In this document: positions 18,847 to 26,891 of the stretch, piece by piece
Numbering within the stretch: the first letter of the stretch is position 1
Layout of the letters: each line of letters begins with the position of its first letter
Source: CAVZMI01 sp050011775
Lineage (GTDB): Bacteria; Bacteroidota; Ignavibacteria; UBA10030; CAVZMI01
Reading direction: 5' to 3'
DNA: 64,000 bases
Assembly (NCBI GenBank): GCA_050011775.1
Contig: JBEKIL010000008.1
Span: forward strand, 100,212 to 164,211
Translations under genes and position numbers: made by a program
The notes under the pieces: generated by a model
Told to the model about the DNA's origin: nothing
Seen by the model: the letters and a program-made list of their open reading frames with translations, nothing else
Database searches by the model: none

Positions 18847-18960
18847 GGCAGCATTAAATTAGCTTAGTACAATATGTTCCGCTTTCTGGCGAGACACGTT
18901 GTGTCCTCCGCTGTGTTATTTTTCGAAATGGAAAATGCAGTTAAAGAACTCGTGAAGTAA

Positions 18961-19143
18961 TCATTGCATTTGCCGTTCTTTTCCCACCAATAACAAAAAT
19001 GTAAAATTAAAAACCAGTGATAATCCTGTCAAAAATCCCACAATGAAATTTGTATTGAATAATTCTCCACCAAATCGTTCTATAATAATACTCAGTGATA
19101 GTGAAAATAGACCTAATGACAGAAAGATATAAGATTTCTTCAT
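18961..19143 (-). CDS. small two-helix membrane protein
   Basis: A 60-residue product with two hydrophobic helices (about 4-22 and 32-54) and a charged tail GKERQMQ. The ATG at 19143 is preceded by GAAGGGA at a proper distance, so it is preferred over an in-frame start at 19200. No family was recognised. It is isolated between repeat-bearing gaps. Confidence 0.45.
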   Translation of the reverse strand: MKKSYIFLSLGLFSLSLSIIIERFGGELFNTNFIVGFLTGLSLVFNFTFLLLVGKERQMQ

Positions 19144-19264
19144 ATACTTGATTCCCTTCAATGAATTATCCAACTTAAAGAAATGTCTAGGAATATTCAA
19201 GGATTAAATGGTCAGTAATTTTTCTCGCTGTCAATTCGCCTCAACCTCGATCCTTGCCCTGCCC

Positions 19265-19360
19265 TAGAGTTTATCCTGAGCTTGTTGAAGGGGACTACTT
19301 CGTCGAGCGACCCGCCGCAGTCCGCTGGTGGCGGACGGAGGCGGGGAGTCGAAGGGTTGA
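19265..19360. repeat. palindromic intergenic repeat
   Basis: The block starts with cctgagcttgttgaagggg, holds a stem gtccgc / gcggac around tggtg (19320-19340), and closes with gagtcgaagggtt, the same ending as the repeat at 177-286. It lies directly downstream of the O-antigen ligase gene. Confidence 0.6.
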
Positions 19361-19362
19361 CC

Positions 19363-21411
19363 TCAATCGGCTTCTTTAGGCGCCGTAAACTTTCGTACCG
19401 CCAGACTCACGCCAAGCAGAAACCAGATCATGGTCATCGACTCCTGATCGCCGAAGTTCCATTCCCCCAGTCCGTTGAAAAGAAAAGCGATCGTACTGCC
19501 GGCAGCCCCGAGTACAATAGTGGAAAGTACATTTTCTTGTCGTATCGACCGGAATATTTGTATCTCGGTAAGAAGCGTTTTTCCGAGTAGGTAAAGAACC
19601 GCCAGTGTACCGACAATACCGAAAATGACAAGGAACTGAATGTAATTGTTATGCAAATGGCCGAAATTTTCCTTCTCGTATGGCTGCTTGTATTGGGCAT
19701 AAGTGGTGGCGACATCCATATCGCCGATTCCGAACAGGGGATGCGCCTGAAAAATTCTCAGACCGGTTTCCCACATTCGGAGACGCTGATAGTTTGTCGG
19801 ATAATCGGCGCTGGCGACGCTTAACAGCCTGTTCCGTTGACGGTCGATCAGGTAGATGTTTTCACCGTTCACACTTACTTTTCTCGGCACATATTCTAAT
19901 GGAATTTTTTGGCAGACCTTAAAATAAGCACTCTCTTCGGCAGAAGATATAACAAGGCCGGGAATTCCTGCCAGAACGATTGTCCTGCCATTTGTTGCGC
20001 AACCGATGATGCCTCCAAGGCTATCATGTTTTTCGAGAAGAGTTACGGTTGTCGAATCGATTCGATAGTGTTCGAGTGTTTGAATAGTGCCGATGTAGAG
20101 ATTTTTATTAACGGTAAACGCTGAAGCAACCGGTGAATTCAAATGGTTGCGGAATATTTCGCGATCGGGAATTCCTTGAGAGAGCGAATAAAGGCTGACA
20201 GTATCATCGAACGAGGAGAGTGTCAAATAGCGTTCACTCACATACATATTTTGAAAACCGGCAGCCCTGGGACAGCGATAAATATCTTCCAGTCTCATAG
20301 GATCCCGATAGACAGTGACACCGCTGTCCTTGTCGAGCGTATAGAGCAAACCATTGGCTGTAACGGTAGAACGGAGAAGCCCCGGTGATGAAAATACATT
20401 TTCAATGACGAACTCCGAAGGTCCTTTTCTGTACAGCATCACCAATCGTGAATCGATTAATGAAGCGATATAGATGTTGTCTCGCCACCAAAGACATGAA
20501 ACGACGGGAGCAGGCAGATGGACATTGGAACGGCTGCCATTCTTTCCGATGAGGAGGATACCTTCTTTGTAATCACTGATCAGTACAACGCTGTCGGCGG
20601 GCGTCACCTGATATACGGTTCCCTTTGTAGAAATGATATCGCTCTGACGGACCCCCCTGTCGGAAATCCGATAAATGTAAACATCGCTTTTTTCCTTCAC
20701 CAAAAAAGCACCTCCGGCAACAACAAACACAATGGCAGCAAGTGCGGCCCATTTTTTTTTGAACATCGAGACGGCAATCATGCCTGCAGCTGATCCAAGC
20801 CAGGCAGCACGCGTATAAGTTGCGATTAAAGCGACAACCGCGATGAGCAAAGCAATAGTAATCAACCAGCGGTGAAGGCGGCTTATCTTTTCATTAACAG
20901 CAAAGGAAAAGAGGATTACTACCAGCATTGCCAGTAAACCCCCGGCAGTCATCACATGGCTGAAAGGGGAGGGTCCGTTGACGTGTAGCATATAAAGGTT
21001 CTGGACAAGGTGTTCACGGGCAACGACGAGATATGCGACGGCTGTCAGTACCGCTCCGACTAGATAAATCTTGAAAATTATCTTTACAGTCTCGATATCC
21101 TCTGTGGTATACAAAAGAGTATAGATGATAGGGATCAGCATAATTCGTTTCGCCATGATTATTGCCGATGAAGCGGGTTGAGCAGAGAATATAGTGGACA
21201 GAGCCTCGGCGGCAATAAAAAAAAGGAATGCCCATTCCATGCCTGTTTTTTCGAATCGTTTCTGACTGAATGTAGTGCGAATGACGGCAAGGATCAGAGC
21301 GCCGAAATAGCCGATTTGATTGAGGAAGATCGAGTTTGTCAGAGTAACAGCAAAAAAACAAATCGAATAGAAAATTAATTTATCTAAAATCTTTATTTTT
21401 GATAACGTCAA
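19363..21411 (-). CDS. O-antigen ligase-like membrane protein with a large inserted periplasmic domain
   Basis: The 682-residue protein is a Wzy/WaaL-type polymerase or ligase. About seven helices occupy residues 10-238 and include ATYTRAAWLG with the conserved Arg201. The conserved late block RLRMWETGLRIFQAHPLFGIG (543-563) and the catalytic-type His587 in HLHNNYIQFL follow, then closing helices. Between them, residues about 242-540 form an insertion of short repeated strands (YIYRISDRG, NLYIGTIQTLEHYR, NGENIYLIDRQRNRLLSV) that reads like a beta-propeller. Normal ligases have only a loop there. It probably joins O-antigen or another glycan to a lipid or protein acceptor in the periplasm. The frame begins with TTG at 21411. 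Confidence 0.8.
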   Translation of the reverse strand: MTLSKIKILDKLIFYSICFFAVTLTNSIFLNQIGYFGALILAVIRTTFSQKRFEKTGMEWAFLFFIAAEALSTIFSAQPASSAIIMAKRIMLIPIIYTLLYTTEDIETVKIIFKIYLVGAVLTAVAYLVVAREHLVQNLYMLHVNGPSPFSHVMTAGGLLAMLVVILFSFAVNEKISRLHRWLITIALLIAVVALIATYTRAAWLGSAAGMIAVSMFKKKWAALAAIVFVVAGGAFLVKEKSDVYIYRISDRGVRQSDIISTKGTVYQVTPADSVVLISDYKEGILLIGKNGSRSNVHLPAPVVSCLWWRDNIYIASLIDSRLVMLYRKGPSEFVIENVFSSPGLLRSTVTANGLLYTLDKDSGVTVYRDPMRLEDIYRCPRAAGFQNMYVSERYLTLSSFDDTVSLYSLSQGIPDREIFRNHLNSPVASAFTVNKNLYIGTIQTLEHYRIDSTTVTLLEKHDSLGGIIGCATNGRTIVLAGIPGLVISSAEESAYFKVCQKIPLEYVPRKVSVNGENIYLIDRQRNRLLSVASADYPTNYQRLRMWETGLRIFQAHPLFGIGDMDVATTYAQYKQPYEKENFGHLHNNYIQFLVIFGIVGTLAVLYLLGKTLLTEIQIFRSIRQENVLSTIVLGAAGSTIAFLFNGLGEWNFGDQESMTMIWFLLGVSLAVRKFTAPKEAD

Positions 21412-21551
21412 AAGAGAGTTTGTCCGTTAATGGTGGTACATGGTAACAATATAATAAAGGTACAGTAATGTTGGGAGAATTACCACTGAGGAGATGGCTT
21501 TATGGATTTATGATTGATGATTTTTGGTTTATGCATTTAGAAGCTCCACAC

Positions 21552-22451
21552 CTATTTTTTGGGGATAGATCTTCCCTGTAAAAGACTTTTTCCGACGGCG
21601 AGCGGTGTTGGGAAGCCAAGGAGTTCGCCGGTTGTCGGAGCGATATCTATTTGCGTTGCATTCGTGGTATCTACAAAACCCGACGGAATATTTCTTCCGG
21701 CCATGAGAAGCATGATGTGCCGGCATCCTTCGCAGCCGTCTCCGTGGTTTTCGAATCCTCCATGCGCATCGTCATGTCTTCCATGATCATTGGTCACGAT
21801 TAGAGTGGTTTTTCCTTCATAGAATGGATTCGATTGAATTTTCTGCCAGAGCACATACACCAGAGAATCGGCGCGGACGATGGCTTTCAGATAACCCTTC
21901 CACTCTCCGGTATGTCCTGCCGCATCGATATCGGGGAAATTTATCACCATAAGTTTCGGATGATTGGTTTCCATATGAAACATAACCGAGTCGAGCACAG
22001 CTGGATCTCCTTCAGCGAATGAGAAAGTAGCCTTCAGTTTCCGGCCATAACCGGTATAAGTACTATAAGTGAGGACTTTAAGTTTCTTTTTTCCTGCAAT
22101 CACATAATTCTTGGATTTTTTGGATCCTGTTGTTTTACGATAGTATTCAAAAATTGTAGGCATTGTAGGTCGTTTGTTTCCCAGATTATCGATGGTTTGC
22201 CACGTGCCTGTCTCGATCGATGAATGTCCCGGAATTGTAGAAGTCACTCCGTCGTTTCGATAATTCGTGAATATTGTTCCAGCCGGTCTGAGTTTTGTCC
22301 AAATATTCCTGATGTAGGTGCTGTCCGAGCCGAATGTTTCAGAGTAGCGTGCACCGTCGAGCACAACGATGATCACATTCTGAGATATCGTCTGTGAAAA
22401 GAACGAGAGAAACAGGACGGTAATAATTGAAATCAAGTACTTTGGTTTCAT
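21552..22451 (-). CDS. secreted alkaline-phosphatase-superfamily phosphodiesterase
   Basis: A 299-residue protein with a signal peptide (about 1-23) and the metal-binding pattern of the alkaline phosphatase/NPP/sulfatase superfamily: VVLDGARYSETFG (Asp32), the nucleophile region DGVTSTIPGHSS (Thr near 70-72), NFPDIDAAGHTG, then VTNDHGRHDD and a last His in NHGDGCEGCRH. It should hydrolyse a phosphate or sulfate ester in the periplasm or outside. The ATG has an AGGAA site. Substrate is unknown. Confidence 0.82.
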   Translation of the reverse strand: MKPKYLISIITVLFLSFFSQTISQNVIIVVLDGARYSETFGSDSTYIRNIWTKLRPAGTIFTNYRNDGVTSTIPGHSSIETGTWQTIDNLGNKRPTMPTIFEYYRKTTGSKKSKNYVIAGKKKLKVLTYSTYTGYGRKLKATFSFAEGDPAVLDSVMFHMETNHPKLMVINFPDIDAAGHTGEWKGYLKAIVRADSLVYVLWQKIQSNPFYEGKTTLIVTNDHGRHDDAHGGFENHGDGCEGCRHIMLLMAGRNIPSGFVDTTNATQIDIAPTTGELLGFPTPLAVGKSLLQGRSIPKK

Positions 22452-22518
22452 TGTGATTTTCCTATGAGAAATTGGATATTAATCATAGATTTTTCTTGGC
22501 CTCATTCTCGTTCTTAAT

Positions 22519-23388
22519 CTACTTCGGTGTCCCAAAATTATATGCAAATCCGAGCCAGGGGATAAATGGGAAGCCGCTACCCCCTGAGACTGTGGGTCGA
22601 ATAAACCCAAGATCGGCAGCCAGGTTTTCACCGAAGAAACGTAATCCGAAAGAAATAATAGCGATGTCTGAATTTGGCGGTATCCAATTTTCTGTTATGA
22701 ATTTGCAGCTATTCGAGATACGTAGTTCGCCTCCGAGCATAACGATTGGTTTGTCGGCGATTTTACTTCCGTAGAATCCCCAGCCGAGACCGGCAGTCAG
22801 TGATGCATTTTGATTGCCATACGATCCGACGCTATAAATAATGCCGACACCGTCACCGCCGCTTGTGGTAGTAATATAGAGTACTCCTCCCGCAAGGTTG
22901 AATTTCTCGAGTTGGATTGGCGTAATTTTGGGAGCGAGATAAATGAGCTGGCCATTCAACCCAGGAAAAATCGAAATACCGCCGGCGAGAGTAAGAAAAT
23001 CAGTGACCCCGATAGCAAGAAATGGGAAAAACAACTCGTAATCCGAAAAATACCCCTGTCCGGATTTCAGTGATCGTGCAGTTGGAGCAAAAAACAGGCG
23101 CGTATTGTTCGGATCGTCTCTGACATATGTCCCGTTAACGACGGATCCCTGAAGGGCTTTAATTGATTTTACCTGACTTCTCGAAATCACCATTGTAACA
23201 TTACTCAACGTTTTGAAGTTGACCGAGGTTGAATCTTCGGAGATAACATTCCCGATGAGCTCGCTCCCATCGATCAGCATCAGCTGCTGTGGTTTCTGCA
23301 GAGTGGTGTCTTGTTGGGAAAAACAGATCCCCACGGATAAAGATAATACTCCGGCGAGAATACCGACGATAGTCCGGCAATAATTCAT
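22519..23388 (-). CDS. outer-membrane beta-barrel-like protein with N-terminal small-barrel domain
   Basis: The 289-residue protein has a signal peptide (about 1-24). Residues about 35-80 (LMLIDGSELIGNVISEDSTSVNFKT) look like a small SH3/Sm-type barrel. The rest is a series of alternating hydrophobic strands with Gly and aromatic residues and ends in FAYNFGTPK, consistent with an outer-membrane barrel. The ATG follows AGGAG. No named family is recognised. Confidence 0.6.
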   Translation of the reverse strand: MNYCRTIVGILAGVLSLSVGICFSQQDTTLQKPQQLMLIDGSELIGNVISEDSTSVNFKTLSNVTMVISRSQVKSIKALQGSVVNGTYVRDDPNNTRLFFAPTARSLKSGQGYFSDYELFFPFLAIGVTDFLTLAGGISIFPGLNGQLIYLAPKITPIQLEKFNLAGGVLYITTTSGGDGVGIIYSVGSYGNQNASLTAGLGWGFYGSKIADKPIVMLGGELRISNSCKFITENWIPPNSDIAIISFGLRFFGENLAADLGFIRPTVSGGSGFPFIPWLGFAYNFGTPK

Positions 23389-23436
23389 TTCATCAGCTCC
23401 TATTCGTACTGACGGAAAATTTTTCCGCCGGTTTGA

Positions 23437-23739
23437 TTACGGGTGACCGGGTTCGTAGAATATGGGGTTTCCCAGTTCTTTCAGTGAGAAGATATTGAAG
23501 ATGTGGTGCCCGTCATAGTCAAGGACACGCAGATCATCCTCTTGTTTCAGGTCACTCATGGTTACAATAAAGTGCAGGCCATATTTTTCCTTAGCGGCGT
23601 CCTCTGAGATTTCGTATGCAATAAATTTCTTTATTCCTTTTGTTGCCAGTTTCTTCGCGAGATTGGGATTGGTGTAGGAATCATACGAAGTCAGTATGAC
23701 CAGAGGTCCTGATCCTGTAAAAAATATCCCTGCCTTCAT
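23437..23739 (-). CDS. conserved small cytosolic protein of unknown function
   Basis: A 100-residue product without signal or membrane segment. It starts MKAGIFFTGSGPLVILTSYDS, has a helical SxPNLAKKLATKGIKKFIAYEI region, and ends FSLKELGNPIFYEPGHP. The ATG at 23739 is supported by AAAGGGG upstream, three codons inside the longest frame. Alternating strands and helices suggest a compact alpha/beta fold; function is unknown. Confidence 0.6.
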   Translation of the reverse strand: MKAGIFFTGSGPLVILTSYDSYTNPNLAKKLATKGIKKFIAYEISEDAAKEKYGLHFIVTMSDLKQEDDLRVLDYDGHHIFNIFSLKELGNPIFYEPGHP

Positions 23740-23837
23740 ATCACACACCCCTTTCTTTGGATCTCTCGCCAGTGTATCTCAACCTGCAACACCCAGATTA
23801 AACGCTCACCATTCATCATTCAAAATTCTACATTGGA

Positions 23838-24698
23838 TTATTCCACAGCCCTTGGCGGTTTCCAGCCCGGCCGTGTCCATTGGATAAGCTCGATCGTAAT
23901 AGAACCGATAATCACACTGGTTTTTGCTTTTATGGGTATTTGTGCGCCATCGTTGCTGAACCAGCCTTTAAAAGAACCGTTGAATCCAAAAATACCGTTG
24001 AACTTTGCATCGCCGTCGAATTCGATGACATCTATGGGATATTGAACAGCATCGATTTCGACGCTTGTGTTTTTTCCTGGAAAATTTAGAACGGTAGTGC
24101 CCTGGTTGTGCCTGATCATTGTCGGCACCGTAAACGGCTTCTCACTTTTTACATTTGCACGCGCGAAATAGAGTAGCGATAAACCATCCTGCGTCTTTAT
24201 ATCAATTGCTGCCGTATCTATTTTCTGGATTTGGATATCGCTGGTATCATTTTCAGTTATGCCTTCGTCGATGAAAATTATATTTTTCTGCCTCTCATAT
24301 CTGTACCGGAGAACTTCCCAGCTTGTTCCTTCTTGCTCACGCTGGACGAAAGATTGCGAATAGCACTCGTTATCCAGGACAGATTGGAAAATAGCATGAA
24401 GGTTTACGAATGGAATGCCTGAGTAAGAATTGATATATGCAATACAGGCGTACGATTTGTCTCCATTCTTTGTCTGTTCACTCAGCACCTTCGTGCGAAT
24501 AGCGCCTAATTTAATGAACCACCAGCTGGCTTCGTACGTCAGCTCTTCACCGACCTGTAGGAAACCGGTGTTAACTGTAGAATCGTGGATTTCAAGTTGT
24601 CTGACTATTCTCTCCTGCGGCTCAATATTCCAGAGGTAATAAAGCGGCAGTAAGGACAGGAAAACGATAGTGATAAAGTGAAGAGAAAATGTTTTCAT
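23838..24698 (-). CDS. DUF3108 domain envelope protein
   Basis: The 286-residue protein starts with a membrane anchor or signal (about 5-23) and then shows the DUF3108 opening VGEELTYEASWWFIKLGAIRTKV, followed by a beta-rich body with LDNECYSQSFVQREQEGTSWEVLRYRYERQK and the DVIEFDGDAKFNGIFG segment. DUF3108 proteins are periplasmic, fold like LolA-type half barrels, and have no firm function. The gene is the first of the minus-strand group and lacks a strong ribosome site. Confidence 0.75.
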   Translation of the reverse strand: MKTFSLHFITIVFLSLLPLYYLWNIEPQERIVRQLEIHDSTVNTGFLQVGEELTYEASWWFIKLGAIRTKVLSEQTKNGDKSYACIAYINSYSGIPFVNLHAIFQSVLDNECYSQSFVQREQEGTSWEVLRYRYERQKNIIFIDEGITENDTSDIQIQKIDTAAIDIKTQDGLSLLYFARANVKSEKPFTVPTMIRHNQGTTVLNFPGKNTSVEIDAVQYPIDVIEFDGDAKFNGIFGFNGSFKGWFSNDGAQIPIKAKTSVIIGSITIELIQWTRPGWKPPRAVE

Positions 24699-24807
24699 AG
24701 GTTGATGTTCAAACGATATTCGGGAGTTTACAAAATTACGGTTTCAAATGCAATGTATGGTCGCGTTATAGTTTTATTATCAACGATTTGGATTGGGGAA
24801 AGGCAAT

Positions 24808-24836
24808 TTGACTTTTGAGCCTTTTTGCAGTACATT
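24808..24836 (+). promoter_or_regulatory. possible promoter of the initiator tRNA
   Basis: TTGACT (24808-24813), 17 bases, TACATT (24831-24836). It lies about 125 bases before the tRNA; the leader between them contains palindromes. It is the best promoter-like match in the gap between the divergent DUF3108 gene and the tRNA, but is not strong. Confidence 0.35.
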
Positions 24837-24849
24837 AGATTGATATACA

Positions 24850-24916
24850 TCGCGGGGTGAAGCCCCGACAAACAACGTCGGGATTTCGCCCTACCCAGAC
24901 GGAGTCTGGGCAGGAC
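24850..24916. repeat. hairpin cluster in the tRNA leader
   Basis: Three hairpins in a row: cgggg/ccccg (24853-24868), cgac/gtcg around 24866-24880, and a perfect cccagac-gga-gtctggg (24894-24910). The flanks ccta..gcaggact match the flanks of the hairpin at 18463-18485, although the stems differ. Confidence 0.6.
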
Positions 24917-24962
24917 TCAACAATTGGTATTTAAGCTCATCAGCGAATAAAATTCTATATAC

Positions 24963-25035
<73 letters not shown>

Positions 25036-25040
25036 CAAGA

Positions 25041-25069
25041 AAAGCCTCCCAGGTAAGGGAGGTTTTTTT
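25041..25069 (+). terminator. tRNA terminator that also carries a ribosome site
   Basis: Stem cctccc (25045-25050) with gggagg (25057-25062), a 6-base loop, and seven Ts (25063-25069). The 3' arm contains GGAGG exactly seven bases before the ATG of the GIY-YIG gene at 25070, so it doubles as a Shine-Dalgarno sequence that is hidden when the hairpin forms. Confidence 0.85.
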
Positions 25070-25435
25070 ATGCCATTTTATACATACGTTCTCATTAGTG
25101 ATGAAGGATATCACTACACTGGTCACACAGCTAATCTTGATCTCCGAATTGAACGCCATTTCATGAAAACGACGCACTATACTAAGAAGGGGAAAAACTG
25201 GCGTATTATTTATTCGAAAGAATTTTCAACAAGGGCAGAGGCTATGAAACATGAGAAGTGGCTCAAGAGTGGTACTGGTAGAGAATGGGCGAAGGTGAAT
25301 ATCGCGGGGTGCCTGCCTGCGTGCCAAAGGCACTTCGGCAGGCAGGGAGTCCCGCTTCGCCGGAGGCGAAGCGGGAGTAGCTCGTCCGCCTATGTCATGA
25401 AGGACATGACTTCGGCGGACAGGTTGGGCTCATAA
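25070..25435 (+). CDS. GIY-YIG endonuclease, 3' end fused into a tRNA copy
   Basis: The first 79 residues are a complete small GIY-YIG nuclease domain: FYTYVLIS, YHYTGHTANLDLRIERH with the conserved Arg, and the metal-binding Glu in KHEKWLKSG. The frame then enters the second initiator tRNA (VNIAG is encoded across its first bases at 25303) and continues through palindromes to a chance stop at 25435. Without those insertions the frame would end at TAG formed by tRNA positions 20-22, giving a product of about 85 residues ending AGWSNW. The gene starts directly after the poly-T of the first tRNA's terminator. It looks like a homing-type nuclease associated with tRNA duplication. Confidence 0.8.
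   Translation: MPFYTYVLISDEGYHYTGHTANLDLRIERHFMKTTHYTKKGKNWRIIYSKEFSTRAEAMKHEKWLKSGTGREWAKVNIAGCLPACQRHFGRQGVPLRRRRSGSSSSAYVMKDMTSADRLGS
25312..25346. repeat. palindromic insert 1 in the tRNA copy
   Basis: A 35-base hairpin with a 9-bp outer stem (cctgcctgc/gcaggcagg) and inner gtgcc/ggcac. It is inserted cleanly between tRNA positions 9 and 10, with no bases of the tRNA lost. Confidence 0.85.
25350..25376. repeat. palindromic insert 2 in the tRNA copy
   Basis: A perfect 12-bp stem (tcccgcttcgcc/ggcgaagcggga) with loop gga. It replaces six bases of the D loop side (positions 13-18). Confidence 0.85.
25385..25422. repeat. palindromic insert 3 in the tRNA copy
   Basis: Outer stem tccgcc/ggcgga and inner gtcatg/catgac, inserted after tRNA position 26 with one extra G. 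Its word ccgcctatgtcat also occurs in the repeat region at 56880-56892, so it belongs to a family dispersed in this genome. Confidence 0.85.
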
Positions 25436-25448
25436 CCCAAAGGTTGTA

Positions 25449-25463
25449 TCCGCCGTAGGCGGA
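25449..25463. repeat. palindromic insert 4 in the tRNA copy
   Basis: A 15-base hairpin tccgcc-gta-ggcgga replacing GGTTC of the T arm. It shares its stem with insert 3. Confidence 0.85.
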
Positions 25464-25486
25464 AAGTCCTACCCCCGCTACAAACA

Positions 25487-25514
25487 GCCTCCTTGTATTG
25501 GAGGCCTTTTTTTT
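25487..25514 (+). terminator. terminator of the second tRNA copy
   Basis: Stem gcctcc (25487-25492) with ggaggc (25500-25505), loop ttgtatt, then a run of Ts. It is the counterpart of the terminator after the first tRNA copy, so the duplicated unit includes the terminator. Confidence 0.85.
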
Positions 25515-25678
25515 GCTTCCTCGCATCCGAGCGTCCCCATCTCTGAGGGGGATCGAGGGGGAGTCACAACACAAAATCCTAAATTCTAACATCGCCCGCC
25601 TGCTTCAAATGGTATTCCGTAGCGGTTAGGAAATCTTAAATGAATTCAGAACATAAAATTCTAATCCATTATAAAAAA

Positions 25679-25712
25679 AGGCCGAACCTGAAAAGTATTC
25701 GGCCTGTTTTTT
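25679..25712. terminator. bidirectional terminator
   Basis: Perfect 8-bp stem aggccgaa (25679-25686) with ttcggcct (25698-25705), preceded by a run of As and followed by Ts. It can end transcription of the minus-strand jelly-roll operon and of read-through from the tRNA locus. The rest of 25515-25760 shows no gene. Confidence 0.8.
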
Positions 25713-25760
25713 CTCCCGGAGATTAATCAGAATACTAAAGCGAATGGATTACTATCTTAA

Positions 25761-26876
25761 TCATTCAAATAACCTCTCAAATATTTTCCATGGACTTTCT
25801 TTGAAATCATCCTTCCAGGGTTGATGATTTCGCCACTCCCGATACCTGGAGCGTGTCATGATACCGATCGGCCCCTCGTAGATACCCCCCCAATAGCCTC
25901 TGTCGTAAACACGAACGGCAATGATATTATCCGTGCCTGCCTTCAATAGTCCGGCCGGTATTGTATAAGCGCGCAGTTCACGGTATTCGTTGTCGTAATG
26001 ACTTTTCCACGGATTGGACTTGATCCATCCTGTGTGACCGATTTCTTCTCCATTGACATAGGTCTCATCAAGATCATCTATCCGCCCGAGAAGAAGCACC
26101 AGCGTTTCCTGAGCAAGGTCTGCAGGAATCCTAAAATGAAGCCTGTACCATCCCATACCGTCGTACTTTGGATATCCCTGCGCTTCCCAGAATGCCGGAA
26201 CAAAAATCTGGTCCCATGAGCTATCGTCGAAGTAGGGATCGGCCCATTTTTCCGAATCACCCTTACTAAACCGCCATTTTCCGGCGAGTATTATTTCCGG
26301 AGCGACATAATCCTTAGGTTCATACAACCCGATCTTCCCCTGCACGATACCGCCTGCCAGCTGATCGTCATAGACACGAACGGCAATAACGTTATCTCCA
26401 GAAAAGTTAATAGTATTTTGAGGCACGGAGAGAATTATGTCAACGTTGTATGCAGTCTTGAAATCCGGAGGGAGACTGCCGGAGATTCCGATGAGTACTC
26501 CGTTTAAAAAAATTTCTGCCGCATCGTCCACGCAGCCAAGACGCAGGAAGAGTGCTTTTTTTTCGGTTCCTGCCGGCAGCTTGAAATGTTTGCGATACCA
26601 CGCGTATCCATCGTATCCGGGATATCCCTCGTCTTCCCACGGAGACGGCACGAAAATCTCTTCCCATTTCGAATCATTAAAATCGATATTTGCACGCTTG
26701 TTATCGTCACCGAGTTCGAATTTCCACTGTCCGCGGAGATCGAGTACTGTCCTCCATTCTTCAGATGACCCCGATCCCGCGGTTGCGAACGAAACATGGA
26801 CCAAAGACAGGAAAACGGTGATTCCGAGTACGGAGAAAATCAGTGGATTGAACATCGCCTTTTGTTCCTTTTTCAT
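25761..26876 (-). CDS. secreted protein with two tandem galactose-binding-like (GH2-type jelly-roll) domains
   Basis: The 371-residue protein has a signal peptide (about 1-32) and two homologous units of about 155 residues. Each shows a WxF start, an IFVPxxWExxGYPxYDGxxWYRxHF block, a DDxxExxxNGxxIG block and a DNxIAVRVYDxxxxGGIxxGxIGxY end. This is the sugar-binding domain of GH2 beta-galactosidases, but no catalytic barrel is attached. It may bind a glycan outside the cytoplasm. The ATG follows CGGAG and lies 16 bases after the upstream secreted protein gene. Confidence 0.8.
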   Translation of the reverse strand: MKKEQKAMFNPLIFSVLGITVFLSLVHVSFATAGSGSSEEWRTVLDLRGQWKFELGDDNKRANIDFNDSKWEEIFVPSPWEDEGYPGYDGYAWYRKHFKLPAGTEKKALFLRLGCVDDAAEIFLNGVLIGISGSLPPDFKTAYNVDIILSVPQNTINFSGDNVIAVRVYDDQLAGGIVQGKIGLYEPKDYVAPEIILAGKWRFSKGDSEKWADPYFDDSSWDQIFVPAFWEAQGYPKYDGMGWYRLHFRIPADLAQETLVLLLGRIDDLDETYVNGEEIGHTGWIKSNPWKSHYDNEYRELRAYTIPAGLLKAGTDNIIAVRVYDRGYWGGIYEGPIGIMTRSRYREWRNHQPWKDDFKESPWKIFERLFE

Positions 26877-26891
26877 AATGTCTCCGCTGGC

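Larger units (their letters stand above)
25303..25480 (+). pseudogene. second initiator tRNA-fMet copy split by four palindromic insertions
   Basis: Pieces of the tRNA at 24963 recur in order: positions 1-9 (25303-25311), 10-12 (25347-25349), 19-26 (25377-25384), the whole anticodon arm and variable loop to position 51 (from about 25423 to 25448), and 57-73 (25464-25480). Each junction holds a hairpin-forming insert. The acceptor stem and the GGG-CTCATAA-CCC anticodon arm are unchanged. The inserts lie between the acceptor and D stems, in the D loop, at position 26, and in the T arm, where TTC and two stem bases are lost. It is probably non-functional, though the helical plan survives. Confidence 0.85.

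Noticed and set aside
24851..24859. cgcggggtg, identical to the first nine bases of the initiator tRNA
   Set aside because: It forms part of a local hairpin (cgggg/ccccg) and no other tRNA piece follows, so a third tRNA remnant is not supported.
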